47,878 nt of DNA from Didymodactylos carnosus. Lineage: Eukaryota; Rotifera; Eurotatoria; Philodinida; Philodinidae. Of the stretch, positions 1-11,389 are shown one piece after another. The notes below the pieces were generated by a model, which did not search any database, was not told the DNA's origin, and was given only the letters and a program-made list of their open reading frames with translations. The stretch covers positions 1 to 47,878 of the forward strand of contig CAJNOQ010000528.1 in assembly GCA_905250885.1 (NCBI GenBank), read 5' to 3'. A program made the translations under genes and the position numbers. Positions within the stretch are counted from its first letter, which is position 1. Each line of letters begins with the position of its first letter.

Positions 1-359
1 CATATGTTGTTGACCACGCCAAAAAAGTGGTCCAGCAGAATACTGATGCTCTGAGGTTTTTCAGAAGGTTTCTGGAAAACCTTAAGCCAATGTTCAGCTC
101 ACATTCACCTTTTTCGTCTTCGATTATGCTTTATGAGCTTGACTGAGCGTTTGCTGAAAATTTCCTTGAGTCAGCATGAGATTTGATCGCGATATAAGGA
201 TTTTAATTTTTGTTAGTAACAGGCGAAAAACCGGTTTTTCACAACAATGCCTCTGACGAAGTTATATTCATTTCTACACAAAAACAAATGTTGCCACTAT
301 GCTCAGCGTAGTCGATTACCTATATTCCATGGCATTTTGAGATTCCCAGAGATGTCTGC
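1..359. other. Intergenic, nothing recognised
   Basis: No open frame of useful length and no inverted or tandem repeat stands out on either strand. The stretch abuts the repeat cluster that starts near 360. Confidence 0.5.
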
Positions 360-840
360 TCGGACTACATTTAAGCACGATTAACACTACCCAGATCGAG
401 CGGTACGGCAGTTGTACGCGTACGTCACGTACACTTGACGTTCATCACGGTTGGTACGTGTAACGGAAGTGTACGCACGGTGCGCGTACGGAGCGTGACA
501 TGATTTTCTCTCTCTCTACATTGTAGTTTCATAGTAACATGTTTATCTAATATCTATGATAAACCTCTAAAACGGCACATGGTGTGCATTGTACGCATGA
601 CATGCATTTTGTACAGTAAATACGCATGACGCACACGTACGTCACGTGCACGTTGTGTATAGAGCGTGACGTGCGCGTACGACGGGCGTACGGTCCGATC
701 TGGGTAATCATGATTACGCTATTCATCTTTTAATCATGCATAAAGCTAACCATGATTAGCGAATTAATCATGATTAAGGTTGCGGTCACACTACGAATTA
801 ATCACGATTAGCTTAATCGTGATTAAGGCTGTAGTGTGGC
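360..840. mobile_element. AT-rich TIR element B, split by element A
   Basis: The sequence at 365-387 and 707-840 is dominated by the words AATCATGATT and TTAATCGTGATTAA, several copies each, many being perfect palindromes. The left edge (GGACTACATTTAAGCACGATTAA) resembles the reverse complement of the right edge (CACACTACAGCCTTAATCACGATTAA), so the two parts look like arms of one element. The GC-richer element at 390-704 sits between them. This layout is what insertion of A into an older B would give. Ends are approximate. Confidence 0.5.
390..704. mobile_element. Element A: TA-flanked TIR element filled with CGTACG-type words
   Basis: The left end CCCAGATCG (from 390) and right end CGATCTGGG (to 704) are inverted repeats, and both are flanked by TA (388-389 and 705-706), as expected of a TA target duplication. 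The 315-bp interior is crowded with GTACG/CGTAC words (CGTACGTCACGTAC and similar), far richer in CpG than the surroundings. No coding potential is seen. It is non-autonomous and the transposase source is unknown. The terminal motif recurs in elements at 6942, 34159 and 45761. Confidence 0.65.
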
Positions 841-1051
841 CGTAGTGAATAACGTTCTTTGGTGAATGCGTCTGAGAACCTGCAAATACGCAGAAAGAAT
901 GTTCAAATGAAAAATATTGGTGACTAAGCACACGATTGCCGCTAGCTTCGTACTTTAAACGCGTTTTGAGACAGGTTTCTTAACTGACTCAACTCAGTTT
1001 GATAATAATTGTACTCAGTTGCATAGAATACTGAGAAAAACAACTGCCTTA
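841..1051. other. Intergenic, nothing recognised
   Basis: No gene or repeat structure seen between element B and the small TTAA element. Confidence 0.5.
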
Positions 1052-1055
1052 TTAA

Positions 1056-1127
1056 CCCTCTGTTCCGCAAGCATAGACGAAAATGCTATTTTTACCACCA
1101 CTATAGTGGTGCTTGCGGAACAGAGGG
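1056..1127. mobile_element. 72-bp piggyBac-type MITE
   Basis: The ends CCCTCTGTTCCGCAAGCA (1056-1073) and TGCTTGCGGAACAGAGGG (1110-1127) are perfect 18-bp inverted repeats. Both sides carry TTAA (1052-1055 and 1128-1131). TTAA duplication plus TIRs beginning CCC is the signature of the piggyBac superfamily. The short middle contains a second palindrome (ACCACTATAGTGGT). No coding capacity, so it must have been mobilised in trans. Perfect arms suggest a recent insertion. Confidence 0.85.
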
Positions 1128-1131
1128 TTAA

Positions 1132-1312
1132 ACGGATGTTTTTATAGAACACAAAAATAAAAACCATTAATTACAGACGAGCTATTAATATAAATTTTAC
1201 AACCTAGGAGACCAAAATGAAAGCGGAAGTTTTCCCGAACCCATCTTGGGGAATACATTTTTTTCTCTTTTGCCATAGTTTATTATGTATAATGACATGT
1301 ACATCAACTAGC
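1132..1312. other. Intergenic, nothing recognised
   Basis: Short spacer between the piggyBac-type MITE and the foldback element. No feature seen. Confidence 0.5.
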
Positions 1313-2815
1313 GAGTGATATCATAATCCCCATGCCCTGAGGTATTCAACTTCGAATCTATAAACATTACTGTATTCTGCTGTTGAGGCTTTGTCCCTCA
1401 GGGCCTTTTGGTCCTTTTTGTTCTTTTTGCCCCTTATGAGGTATTTCGCTGGGGAGACATTGTTCCTTATGTCTTTTTTGTCCTTTTCTTCCGTTATGAA
1501 GTATTCTGCTGTGAAGTCATTGTCCTTTTGGTCCCTTTTGAAGTATTTTGCGGTTGAGACATTGTCCCTTATGAGGTGTTTTGCGGTTGTGATATTGATG
1601 CACCGACATTTCCGCGAAGACTTGTTTACTGGAAAAGAAGAATAAATGAGCTTGGTTTGGTATTGTATAGCATATTTTCAAACTTTAGTGAGGTTGTGTG
1701 GTGAACAGTCATTCTGTGATACAGTTACAGATATCCAGCTTCACATCATGAAAATATGTTTTGTGTGAAACTACTTTTCGAGCTCACTGTCACACTGCCC
1801 ACACCTCCACCTCCCGTGGCATACTGCCAAAAATACCCAAATGTGTACTATGAAAAGTTTGTGGAAGAGTCGGTCGTGATCCTGTTCGCGGAAATGTTGT
1901 GTCATGGATTCTGCACTGCTACAAAAATCCTGATTGTGTACAAACCAATGCTGTTAAATAGTGAGCTTGTGTACCGAAGAGAAAACCGGTCAGACACGAT
2001 AAGCCATGAAACTGGATAACTGTACCTGTATCACATAATGACTATTAACCACATAACTTCACTCAAGTTTGAAAACAAGATATACAAAACCAGGCTCATT
2101 TATTCTTCCTTTCAAATAAACAAGTCTTCGTGGAAATGTCGTGTCACGGAGATACTGTCCGCTATATCCTTTGTGAGGTATTTTGCTGTTGAGACCGTGT
2201 CCGGTATGTCCCTGATGGGGTATTTTGCTCCGTAAAGTATTTTCTCTGCGGCATAGTGGGAAAAAGTAAGCAACGCAATCCGAATGCCGCGCTCTCCAGT
2301 CGCTTCTTGCTGAACACTATACGTGGATGTTATGAGATTGATGCAAAATAAAAGTCGTGTTCGATATGATCTATAGAGGTATGAATTTGATTTTACCTAT
2401 AGCTTTCGTCTTTGTTCTGTGTGGATCTTTCCATAATTCGAGTTATTGTTTTTTAGGAATGGCATGTGTGAGATGTTGCCTACGTACTCACTCTCATTTC
2501 CACCGCACCTCTCCCGCCCCAAGGCGTGTTCATGGAGTATTGTCTGTAGTCCTTTTCTTTCGTTATTCTAGTATTACTAGAATACTACTATTACTAGAAT
2601 ATCTCTTAAAGAGATATTCTAGAAGTATTCAGCTTTACAAAACCTTTCTTACAGGTTACAAGGTTTATAATCAAAGGACAAAAGGCACAATGCCTGAACA
2701 GCAAAACACCTCATAAGGGAGAAAAAGGACATTAGGGATAATACATCCAAAGGAGAATATCTCATATTTCTATGTTCGAAGTATGAATACCTCAGAGTAT
2801 GGGGATTATGACATC
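1313..2815. mobile_element. Foldback-like element with long imperfect inverted arms
   Basis: The left edge (about 1320-1360, TCATAATCCCCAT..CTGAGGTATTCA) recurs inverted at about 2772-2812. Inside, about 1590-1750 is inverted against about 1995-2145 (shared words AAGACTTGTTTA and AGAATAAATGAGC). Several imperfect tandem units of about 60 bp (core GAGGTATTTTGC, then GAGACATTGTCC) lie at about 1370-1600 and 2160-2235. Open frames across it look accidental and match no transposase I know. The arms are diverged, so the element looks old. Confidence 0.6.
2594..2622. repeat. Perfect 14-bp hairpin with 1-nt spacer
   Basis: CTAGAATATCTCTT (2594-2607), one base, then its exact reverse complement (2609-2622). 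Further CTAGAATA/TATTCTAG words lie just upstream. It lies inside the foldback element. It could be a terminal structure of a nested element or a replication-generated palindrome. Confidence 0.75.
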
Positions 2816-3133
2816 TTTGCAATCAGCAATGGCCATAGGACCAGCTAAAGTCGAAGCATTTTCAACGGGACCGTTTTAGATATTGCCCGGTTAGATACCA
2901 GCTGTACATCGGGCTCCTCTGTTTAAAGCTCTAAGTGACTATACAGAAGACTCCTGACAACTCTGTTTTACTCTAAAATAAAAAGATGATCTAAAAGAAG
3001 TGTATTACTCGTTGAAATCGTGTTTCTTATATACATGCTTTACTGCAAAATAAAACGGTGAATAACAATAACCATTTAATCGCTTAAAATCAACAATTAA
3101 TCGCAATTAATTTGCGATTTTTCAAGAATCGCG
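2816..3133. other. Gene-free spacer with AATCGC/GCGATT words
   Basis: No coding frame. From about 3075 to 3140, words of the type TTAATCGCAATTAA/GCGATT recur just before the 213-bp MITE. Otherwise nothing is recognised. Confidence 0.4.
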
Positions 3134-3346
3134 ATTCATTAGAAAATTTGGTGCTTGCTTTATAAAAATAAAATTTAGGCAAAAACCACATTGATTATGT
3201 CGACGCCAAAAAAGAAGTGAAGATGTAACTATCCGCTGTCGGATTTAACTATCCGCTGTCGGATTTACCGATAAATTTTGTATTTGGCACCCAATTTTTA
3301 TCCAATTTGGTTCAGCGCGGAGCAAGCACCAAATTTTCTAATGAAT
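3134..3346. mobile_element. 213-bp MITE with perfect 26-bp TIRs
   Basis: The left arm 3134-3159 starts ATTCATTAGAAAATTTGG. The right arm 3321-3346 is its exact reverse complement. The centre holds a direct duplication of TAACTATCCGCTGTCGGATT (about 3227-3266). No open frame. No clear target duplication could be read, so the superfamily is left open. Confidence 0.7.
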
Positions 3347-3736
3347 TGTTAAAAATGCCACGATTTCGTCGACATGGGTAGTGTTACCGTGAATTCATGT
3401 TATTCTTAAATTGTTTTGAATTCTCCTAGAACACTGCCGTCATTATTCTTTAGCTTATGTTGTCCAATGTTTTCAGAAGCATTTTTCTTCGAATGACTAT
3501 TGTATGTCGCTCCTTACAGTTTTAAAAAAAGTTACTATATAAGAAGGTAGTGCACTATGGTTACTTTTCATCCAATCACTGCTCGAGTGATGCATCATCG
3601 AACAGTCAAAAATAATTTCAGATCACAGAACAGTTAAATAAAAATGCGTTTTTAAACGGATCGCGAATTTTTTCTTATTAGTTAATCTAACAAAATAAAT
3701 AAATGGAACAGTAAAATATTACTACTGTTAGTCTAG
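3347..3736. other. Upstream region of the ankyrin/SOCS-box gene
   Basis: AT-rich with no coding frame; presumably holds the promoter. A possible 3' splice acceptor (GTTAGTCTAG) ends at 3736, 22 bp before the ATG. Confidence 0.35.
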
Positions 3737-3758
3737 CTTATATTATCTACAATTTTTT

Positions 3759-4941
3759 ATGGGTGGATCTTTTTCACAAATACGGGAATCTCGCACGAAA
3801 CGCGAATCTTTACACGAAGCAATACGTCGTAAAGATGTTAAAAAAGTAAAACAAATTATTTACAGTAACGATCTTGATGTCAAAAATGATTTTAAATCGT
3901 TGGAATTAGCAACATTATATAATCTTACAGAAATTGTTGAATTGTTATTAAATCGTGGGTGCATTCCGAGCGATAAACGCACAGCAAGAGCATTCGACTT
4001 AGGTAATAATTGAATCTGTATCATACATGCGGTTCCTTAGTCACTGCAACTTTTAGGATAGGCCGGTTTATATAGGCCGATGAAACAAATTTGCATTCAT
4101 CTTCAGCACTTATGATAAGAAAAATGTTTTTGAAATACTCTAAAATATTATTGATCTTTATAGCGGTGTGGAAATGTCACAAAGATATTGCAACAATGTT
4201 TTTGAAAGCGGGTATTGAATACAAGGGTCGTAATCAATACAACGAAACAATTCTATATGTTGCGGCATGTGGAAATAATTCGACATTAACTGAAATTTTG
4301 ATTGAAGGTGGCTGTGATTTGAATGAATGTACTCGATCATGGTGAGAAAAAAAGTTTATTAACAAAAACATTTATTTTTTTAATATTTTATTTTTTTTCT
4401 AAAGGACCGCGTTACATGTTGCTGCTGCTAGAAATCATGATGATGTATTACGTGTATTGGTCAAACATGGCTGTGATCTAAATATCCGAGATCGTGATGG
4501 GTTTAATGCATTAATGCTAGCAGTTTTAAATGAGAATTTAAAAAATATTAAATTACTGGTTTTATGTGGTTGTTCAATAAAATTAGATGAACTATATTCG
4601 GTAAATAATTAAAACAATCTTTATTAAATAATTCTCTTAGGAAAAAAACAATTGATTTTATTTTTTAGACACCTTGTTTAGCTAAACAGTTAATGAAATA
4701 TCCAGAAATTGAACGAATTTTATGGCAAGAGGTATCACGTGTTAAAGATTTGAAAGAGTTGTGTCGACAAAAAATGAGAAATGCATTAAGTCAACGATTA
4801 TGGCGAAAAGTAAATTTTTTAAATTTACCAAAAACATTAAAAGATTATGTAGCATTAAAAGATTTGTTCATGTCATTTGAACAACAACAACCGTCAGTTT
4901 TACGTTCACCAACAACTGAAATTCAAAAATTGGAAGAATGA
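3759..4941 (+). CDS. Ankyrin repeat and SOCS-box (ASB-type) protein
   Basis: Four exons, 3759-4002, 4164-4341, 4405-4600 and 4669-4941, join in frame through GT-AG introns to give 296 residues. Residues about 15-215 are ankyrin repeats (e.g. ATLYNLTEIVELLLNRG, TALHVAAARN, VLVKHGCDLNIRDRDG). The C-terminus has a SOCS box: a BC-box-like LKELCRQKMR, then a cullin-box-like LNLPKTLKDYV. In the ASB family this end recruits Elongin B/C and a Cullin, while the ankyrins hold the substrate for ubiquitination. The N-terminus MGGSFS fits an N-myristoylation consensus (G2, S6), so membrane attachment is possible. The substrate and the vertebrate ASB orthologue cannot be told. Family assignment is firm from the two boxes; the exon model is by eye. 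Confidence 0.85.
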
Positions 4942-6676
4942 TTATTGTATATTTCTCTTCTCTACTCCTTGCATTCTCAATTTTATATTAATCTTTTTTG
5001 ACCATCTAGGTCTTGTAGAAGCTTGGTCACCGTGTTTATTTGCAAGATACAAAAGTGTATTTTGCCTTCTTAATTAGTACTTCTATTTTATTATTTTTCT
5101 CTAGTAAAAATGAGTCGCGTATTGCTTTATTTACTTTTTTCATGTTTATGTTCGAGAGTAGTTGGTGTTTTTTTTGGTAAAAAACGCAATATGAGTCTTA
5201 TAATAAAGATTTATTTCTAGTAGTGAGTTTTGAACTTTGGATGTTGTTTTCTTTTTTGTACTATAACGCACTTTATTCAGCATTAAATATTATTGTTCAG
5301 ATTCTATATAATTGTTTTTCTTAATATTTGTTTTCTTGATCTTTTTTTTAAAATATTTTTTAACTTGACTATGACATTTTCCATCTATTCATATTGAAAA
5401 ACTCTTTTGATAGTCGGTTTTTGTTAAATAGTTGAGAACGTTATTGGAAAATTGTCCCCTATCAACATCTGTTCAAAATTGCTGCTGACTATTTCTTTTT
5501 CTCAACATTAAGATATTAGAAGTTTATGATGTAAGATTGTCTTGTGCTGTAAGTTAGATTTGTGAATCTAGTCAATATGTATTTTCTTTTGTCATAGAAA
5601 CAGTGTATAATTTATTTTGTTTCTATTTAAATAAAATAAAATTTATTTTTCGTGAATGTTACTTTTTTTTGTTTTATTATTTTCTGAAATAATTTATTTA
5701 TTGTTTTGTTGTTGATGTTGTTTCATTTTAACCTATTTTTTATTTTGATCACAAATTGTAGTACTTACTTCTATGGTTCATTTGTCATTTATTCCAAGAA
5801 ATGTTGATTTATTTCGTTGTCATATTATTTCAGATCGAGGAATGTATCTATTTGTTTTGTTCTTTTTTCTTGCTTTATAAAAAAATTTGCAGTTTCTATT
5901 GAACAAAAAAATAAAATTTTCTTTTTCCTTGAACAATAAATTTATTTTGATCAATAAATAATATGAAGTTTAGTAATTGGACGTTTTAAAATTTTATAAA
6001 CTAAATCCGAAGTATACTATACGGTAAATAAATGATAAGATACGGAGAAATTTTAGCTTGTTGTTACAAATATTGTCAGAAATCAGAGAAAACTACGATT
6101 GATTTTTACTATCCCTATCGTTGAATGAAGTGGGTGAGTAAATGAATATATTTTTCTAATCAATTATTTACTTAATTTATTTAGCTTATAAAAAATATAG
6201 ATTTTTACCATGGTTTTGAAGATGTATATAATTGAAATGTAAGACGAAACACTTTCCCAGAGGTATATCAAAAGTTTAGCTCTATTTTCACACAACTACC
6301 CTGTTCGGTTTGTTGTTTGTATTTTGTGAAGTAGACTGTGTTCCTTCATATCTCTACAGTGAAGTTATTCAGTCATTTATGAAATACAGTTTTATACAAT
6401 AAAAGATGAAAGCCTTCGGAAATTGTTGATATTACTGATTAGCACACTTTATACAACAGAGTACAAAGTGTGAAAAGTCTCGTTGTGTTCATCGATCTGC
6501 CATCTAATTTAAAATCAGAGCTTTAGATTAACACCTACTTCTTATTTACGTCAGAATTTTAGTTTCATTTTGTGAAATGTACAATTTTTAGAATAAAATG
6601 AGAAATGTATTTTTGTGTCATTTGTTTAGTAGAATAGCACATCATATAAATAGAGATTGAATCTATTGAATTGTAG
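4942..6676. other. Intergenic, 3' UTR plus upstream region
   Basis: Very T-rich with no supported coding frame. AATAAA-like signals cluster at about 5626-5645 and 5930-5965. I see no repeat element or RNA gene in it. Confidence 0.4.
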
Positions 6677-8899
6677 ATGTCTCGTCGTTCGTCTTCTTCT
6701 GCATCTCTATCGAGTGTTGCAACGTCTTCCACAGTATCAAAGAAAACAACTACGATGAGTGATATCGGACATATCAATCAAAGACAACTACAGGTTATAA
6801 GAAGGTTCGCTTTTGATTGCGAATGAACAATTTAGGTTATCACTGATAGAAATTGTTTTCTTCTTAACAGAAACTACAAGCAGAAAATACTTCTCTTCGA
6901 CAAGAACTTGCTGCTCTAAGGTTTGTATATATATGTATATACCAGAGACCGAAATGAATCAAATAATTCGATATTCGATTCTATTCGGTTCGACTTTTAA
7001 GTGAATCGAATTTGATTTAAATTGAATCGAACTAGACAGTTTCGTTAAAGAGCATGGTTTTTTGTTCATAAATATAAAGACCTTTTACTGTCTTTTTCAT
7101 TCGGTTCGATATAAGTCGAATCGAACCGATTCAGCTTTTGAAAGCGTTTTTTCGGATCGCATCGAATCATATTTTCTTGATTCATTGTGGGCTGTGGTAT
7201 ATATGTATATAATAAAACGTAGGTTAGAGTCCAAATATTAATTTAGACAAATATTGACGTTACCAACATCATTAAACGATGAATTTGATCAAAAACGTTA
7301 TATACAGTTACGTAATCAAATATACACGTTGGAAAAACAAGTGTGTTTAATGACAAAATTATTAGATTCAAAACGTCAGGCGGTTGTTACATGTGAAACT
7401 ATTCTTATTGAACTAGGTGAATTTCTTAGGTAAAAGAAATCTTTCGTTTCTATTATAAAAGAAACAATAAAGTTTTTGGTTTTAGAAATTTACTTTCGAA
7501 TGAACGAACGATGAAAGGTTATATACTCGTTAATGAGACAGATTTACAAATGTGGTGTGAAAAAGTAGAAAATAGTCAAAAGAAATCGTTCAAGTCCTTA
7601 CAGGTAACACACTCTCTTCCTTCATACTGTCATATTATTTTCGCTCAATTGCGTTCTTCCATTTTTTTTCTAGGATCATGTGAATATGGATGATACACTC
7701 TACGCTTCGACAGCCTTTTCACGCACCGAAAACATACATCTACTAGATGTTTGTTCTGGAAAAATTGATCACTTGAATTTGAAAGAAATCGTATGTAAAC
7801 GAAGGTATATACCAGTATGATTACAATAATGATCTTTTATTATAGGCACTATTAGAATCATCATTATTGAGTTTGCATTCAAATCTTCAACAGTTTTCGA
7901 TAGAGTTAGAACAACAACAACGACAATCTTTGAGTAATGATGATAATCTATCATTATTTCTGTTTCCTGATTTGAATGAACGCACATATTTAAATGTAAA
8001 GAAATTATCACAAGAGATGACCAATGTTTCCAATCAATTATTTGATCTTTCACTATTGATTCCTGCTCGTCCTCCAACTTTATCAGTAAGTTACAAAACA
8101 TCAACAAATAAACTTATCATTGTGATTTATTTCGTCGGCTCTTTTTGTTAGAAATCGCCGTGCATTATATCGAGTGAAATAACAACGGATGTTATATGGA
8201 AACGTTTGGCATCATACAAATTTTCACCAAATATAAAAATAATACTAAAATCGATATTTGATTCATTAATAGCTGCATTCAATCATAAATATTCAGGTTT
8301 ACAATTAAAAACTGAAACAAAAGAGAAAGAATTAGAGTTCTATCGTCATATAACAAAAATACATTACACTCATGTTCAAACAGTACTGAAAGTGATCACG
8401 TGTGGACAAATGTACTTTAATGAACAGCTCAAAAATACTCTCTATGAACCATTGAATAATATTATGAATGAATATCACAAAATGAGTAAACAGCCAACAG
8501 AGAATTGTTTAAGAACATTTTTATTCACATTTAAAATACATGTTGATCAAGTAAGATCTAATGTTCTCTATGATCTAATTTGTCTCTCTATTATGTATCC
8601 AATAATAATCACAACTCTAGATAATTCAATTGTATCTTCTTTTTTAGTTTGAAGAAACACTTCATGATTTAGAGGAATTAGTCAAGAATGGTGTTAAAGC
8701 AAGCGAACAATTATTCATTGAAACAAACGATACAATGATCACAGAAATTAAACGTAGTCAACAAAATTTATTGAAAGAATTTCATCGCTTGAATGAAAAA
8801 CAAGCAAAGATATCGATGGCTTCTGAAAAATCTCTTGACGATTTATTTGATACACTCAATATCTCATCAAACTTTCCATTAAGTCATGATGAGAAGTAA
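6677..8899 (+). CDS. Unrecognised coiled-coil protein
   Basis: Eight exons, 6677-6793, 6871-6920, 7247-7429, 7486-7603, 7674-7790, 7846-8085, 8152-8550 and 8648-8899, keep frame across all junctions and encode 491 residues. The N-terminus is a Ser/Thr-rich tail (MSRRSSSSASLSSV). Residues 40-100 form a heptad-rich stretch (KLQAENTSLRQELAALR, then LRNQIYTLEKQV). Further helical segments follow, including a C-terminal one around EETLHDLEELV. No catalytic motif is visible. The composition suggests a structural, centrosomal or ciliary-type protein, but I do not recognise the family. The ATG directly follows an AG acceptor (TTGAATTGTAG). Intron 2 carries a TIR element. An AATAAA begins at 8901, just after the stop. 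Confidence 0.75.
6942..7197. mobile_element. Element C: TA-flanked TIR element made of GAATCGAA words, in an intron
   Basis: The left end CCAGAGACCGAAATGAATCAA and the reverse complement of the right end CCACAGCCCACAATGAATCAA match at most positions. TA flanks both ends (6940-6941 and 7198-7199). Indeed the 14 bases TATATATGTATATA are identical on both sides. The 256-bp interior repeats TTCGATTC/GAATCGAA and GGTTCGA words about a dozen times. It lies wholly inside intron 2 of the coiled-coil gene. Non-coding. Confidence 0.65.
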
Positions 8900-8900
8900 C

Positions 8901-8906
8901 AATAAA
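8901..8906 (+). terminator. Polyadenylation signal AATAAA
   Basis: AATAAA starts one base after the TAA of the coiled-coil gene, which implies a very short 3' UTR. Confidence 0.5.
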
Positions 8907-10118
8907 TAAAATACTAAAAGAATAATCTATTCCTTTTTACGTGCTCATCTCATGAGAATGAATTGCGTCCATTTTTTAAGCTTTTTTGTACTCAGATCAT
9001 CTCTATTTTGATATTCTAATATGAATTTAGTCTTCAAGAATGTAAACATTTTTCAATACTCTTTATTTTATTTTCAGTGGTAAGCTAACGTCCAAAACCT
9101 ATCTGTGTTACGAATCCAATTAGTTTCATTTGATAAAAACCATTAATTCTTATCTGTAAATAAAAAATTAAGCGCCTACTTTTTCGAAATTCTGTCAATT
9201 AAAACAAGTGAATAGATTTGTGTAATCAGGAACAAAATTTCTTTTGTTAATGCGAAAATGTATCATCTTCTGATATTATTTCCGTTTGTTAAACAATGTG
9301 ATTGGATATATCTTTTATCTCAAAGAAGAAAATTGTCATGATTTTAGTAGATAAAAAACAAAAAGATATGTGATTTAATTCAAAATAACTTTTTGTTTGC
9401 ATTAGAATTTTCTATGGATCTCATTGTTGTTGTATATGATTCATTCAAAATTTTTTAATTATTTATTTCAAGGAAAGGGATAAGAAAGTAAAGTGCAGAT
9501 TTTATAATACAATAGTATTAACATTTTAACTAATAGTTTTTCAATCTTACTTAGTATTATATATATATCAACAAAACTCCTAGATCATTTCAAATTAAAT
9601 TACTGTTATTTTTGAACTATACTTCTTTCTCATTTTTGATCAAATTTTCGGACTTCAATTATCTATTGCATTAAAAATAAATTGTGCTTGAAAAGACCGA
9701 CAATATAGATAGCCATTCTCATCTTTTTTATCAAAAAAGACCAATTCAGATTTTGAAAACTGAAATATTAAGTGAAAAAGTGTTGTCATACAAAAACGTA
9801 GAAAAGAAATGATAACTTTTATTACAAAAAAATACAAGATTGACTTGTTGAAAAAAACCAAATAACAATTTTCCTAAATGGATGTATTATAAATTCTACT
9901 TTTTTAATTATAGCTAAAACACATACGTACGAACAAAACGAAAAGTATATTGTATCGAACAGTTAGTAGAAAAAATAACGCTAAGCTAATGGAACAGCCT
10001 GATGGAGCGAGTTCATTCATGGTTCTTACACTATCTTTTTCCACTGTAGATCGGCTAGTTGCGATATTGACTAGAATAAATGAAAAGTGGCAGCGTAGAG
10101 CAAGTTTTTCACACAAAA
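8907..10118. other. Intergenic, nothing recognised
   Basis: AT-rich spacer with no convincing frame, repeat or RNA gene. Ends at the TA target site of the 910-bp element. Confidence 0.45.
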
Positions 10119-10120
10119 TA

Positions 10121-11030
10121 ATGGGTGTTCTATAAAAAATAGCACTGATTGTATTTTTCGCTTTTCTCTACCGTCAATTTTGATAGTTGAGATTTGAACT
10201 TTTTTTCCAAAAGATAGCCCATTCAATTCTCTACAAAGTCATATGAAAAGAGCTACTGTAGTATGCAATCGTGAAATCATATGCTGTCAACACTGACATG
10301 CCTGCGAAAAGGTACGTTTTCAAACTTACTATTGCGTTTTGTGAATATTACGCCGCTATTTGACTGAATATGCCATTTTGTAGCCCTAGAAAAGCTGTAT
10401 AAGGCGAGTCGTAGTTGAAACATTCTGACGCTTAAACTAGCATGACGATCCCCGTTCTTTTTCTTCTACCTTTTTGGACTTTTCGAATTTACTGCTGCAC
10501 TGGTTCGCAACCACGATTTAGTTGGATCAAAACGTAATTCTTATGGTCTCTTTTATCAATTTGAAGGAAAATGCTTCTTCTATCACCCTGAAACGGCCAA
10601 ACAGGTGTAGAGTAAAATTTCTACAATAGAGAGAATGAAACCTTCATTTAATCCACGAAAGTTTTTAAGGAAAATGGACATTAGCTAGCTCATGATCTTC
10701 ATGATCTAATTTCGATCGACTTGTTCTGAGCGCTATGAGGAAGAACAGTCGAAAACAGAAAAACGTACACCACAGTGACTTGGCGACTTCCTGGCCAGAC
10801 GGGGTATGATAATTAATTTGAGAGAAAAGGGCATTTGTAACGGTTGTCTTCAGGTGCATACTAGTGTTGACTGCATAGGATTTCAGGATTGTATATTACA
10901 GTAGCTCTTTTCATATGACTTTGTAGAGAATTGAATGGGCTATCTTTTGGGGAAAAGTTCAAATCTCAACTATCAAAATTGGTAGGGAAAAGCGAAAATA
11001 CAAACAGTGTTATTCTTATGGAACACCCAT
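10121..11030. mobile_element. 910-bp TA-flanked element with ~170-bp terminal inverted repeats
   Basis: The left arm 10121-10294 (starting ATGGGTGTTC) and right arm 10863-11030 (ending GAACACCCAT) are inverted copies at roughly 90% identity, flanked by TA at 10119-10120 and 11031-11032. TA duplication with long TIRs suggests Tc1/mariner-related or similar DNA elements. The roughly 570-bp centre shows no transposase frame or catalytic motif, so it is non-autonomous. A short stretch like the inner arm (GTAGAGAATT..ATGGGCTATC) occurs near 20675 in a PBRM1 intron, possibly a relic of a relative. Confidence 0.8.
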
Positions 11031-11032
11031 TA

Positions 11033-11389
11033 TATTTTATTACCGTCAGTTTTTAGTACTGTAATGTTTTGCATCATTGATAAACGTGTAGAATTTCGAA
11101 TATCTTTTACAGCTTCAACATGTTTGAATATACTATAGATATTTAATGTATTCAATCCAGTACAAGCCTTTAGTTAACCAGATTTTTTTCTAAAAAAATG
11201 TGGACCAACATCAGCATACAAGCCGATGACAGATCGAGACCACGAGACTTGGTCATCTTTGATAATCATTTCTGGTTCAACACTGAAAAAATGCTTACAA
11301 AAAAAGCAGACTAAGTTAAGTGAATTTGAAATGAAAATGTCACAGAAGAGCATCACGGTCAGCTTTGGTCGTTTTTAGAAAGCGCTTCA
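11033..11389. other. Spacer between two mobile elements
   Basis: No gene or repeat clearly seen. Part of it may belong to the degraded LINE that follows. Confidence 0.35.

Noticed and set aside
705-840. CRISPR-like array from repeated AATCATGATT words
   Set aside because: Spacing is irregular, the words are palindromic and variable, and the context is eukaryotic with introns. Not an array of repeats and spacers.
1391-2716. Frames of 65-119 codons
   Set aside because: They lie inside the foldback element and its tandem units; no transposase or host domain is recognisable.
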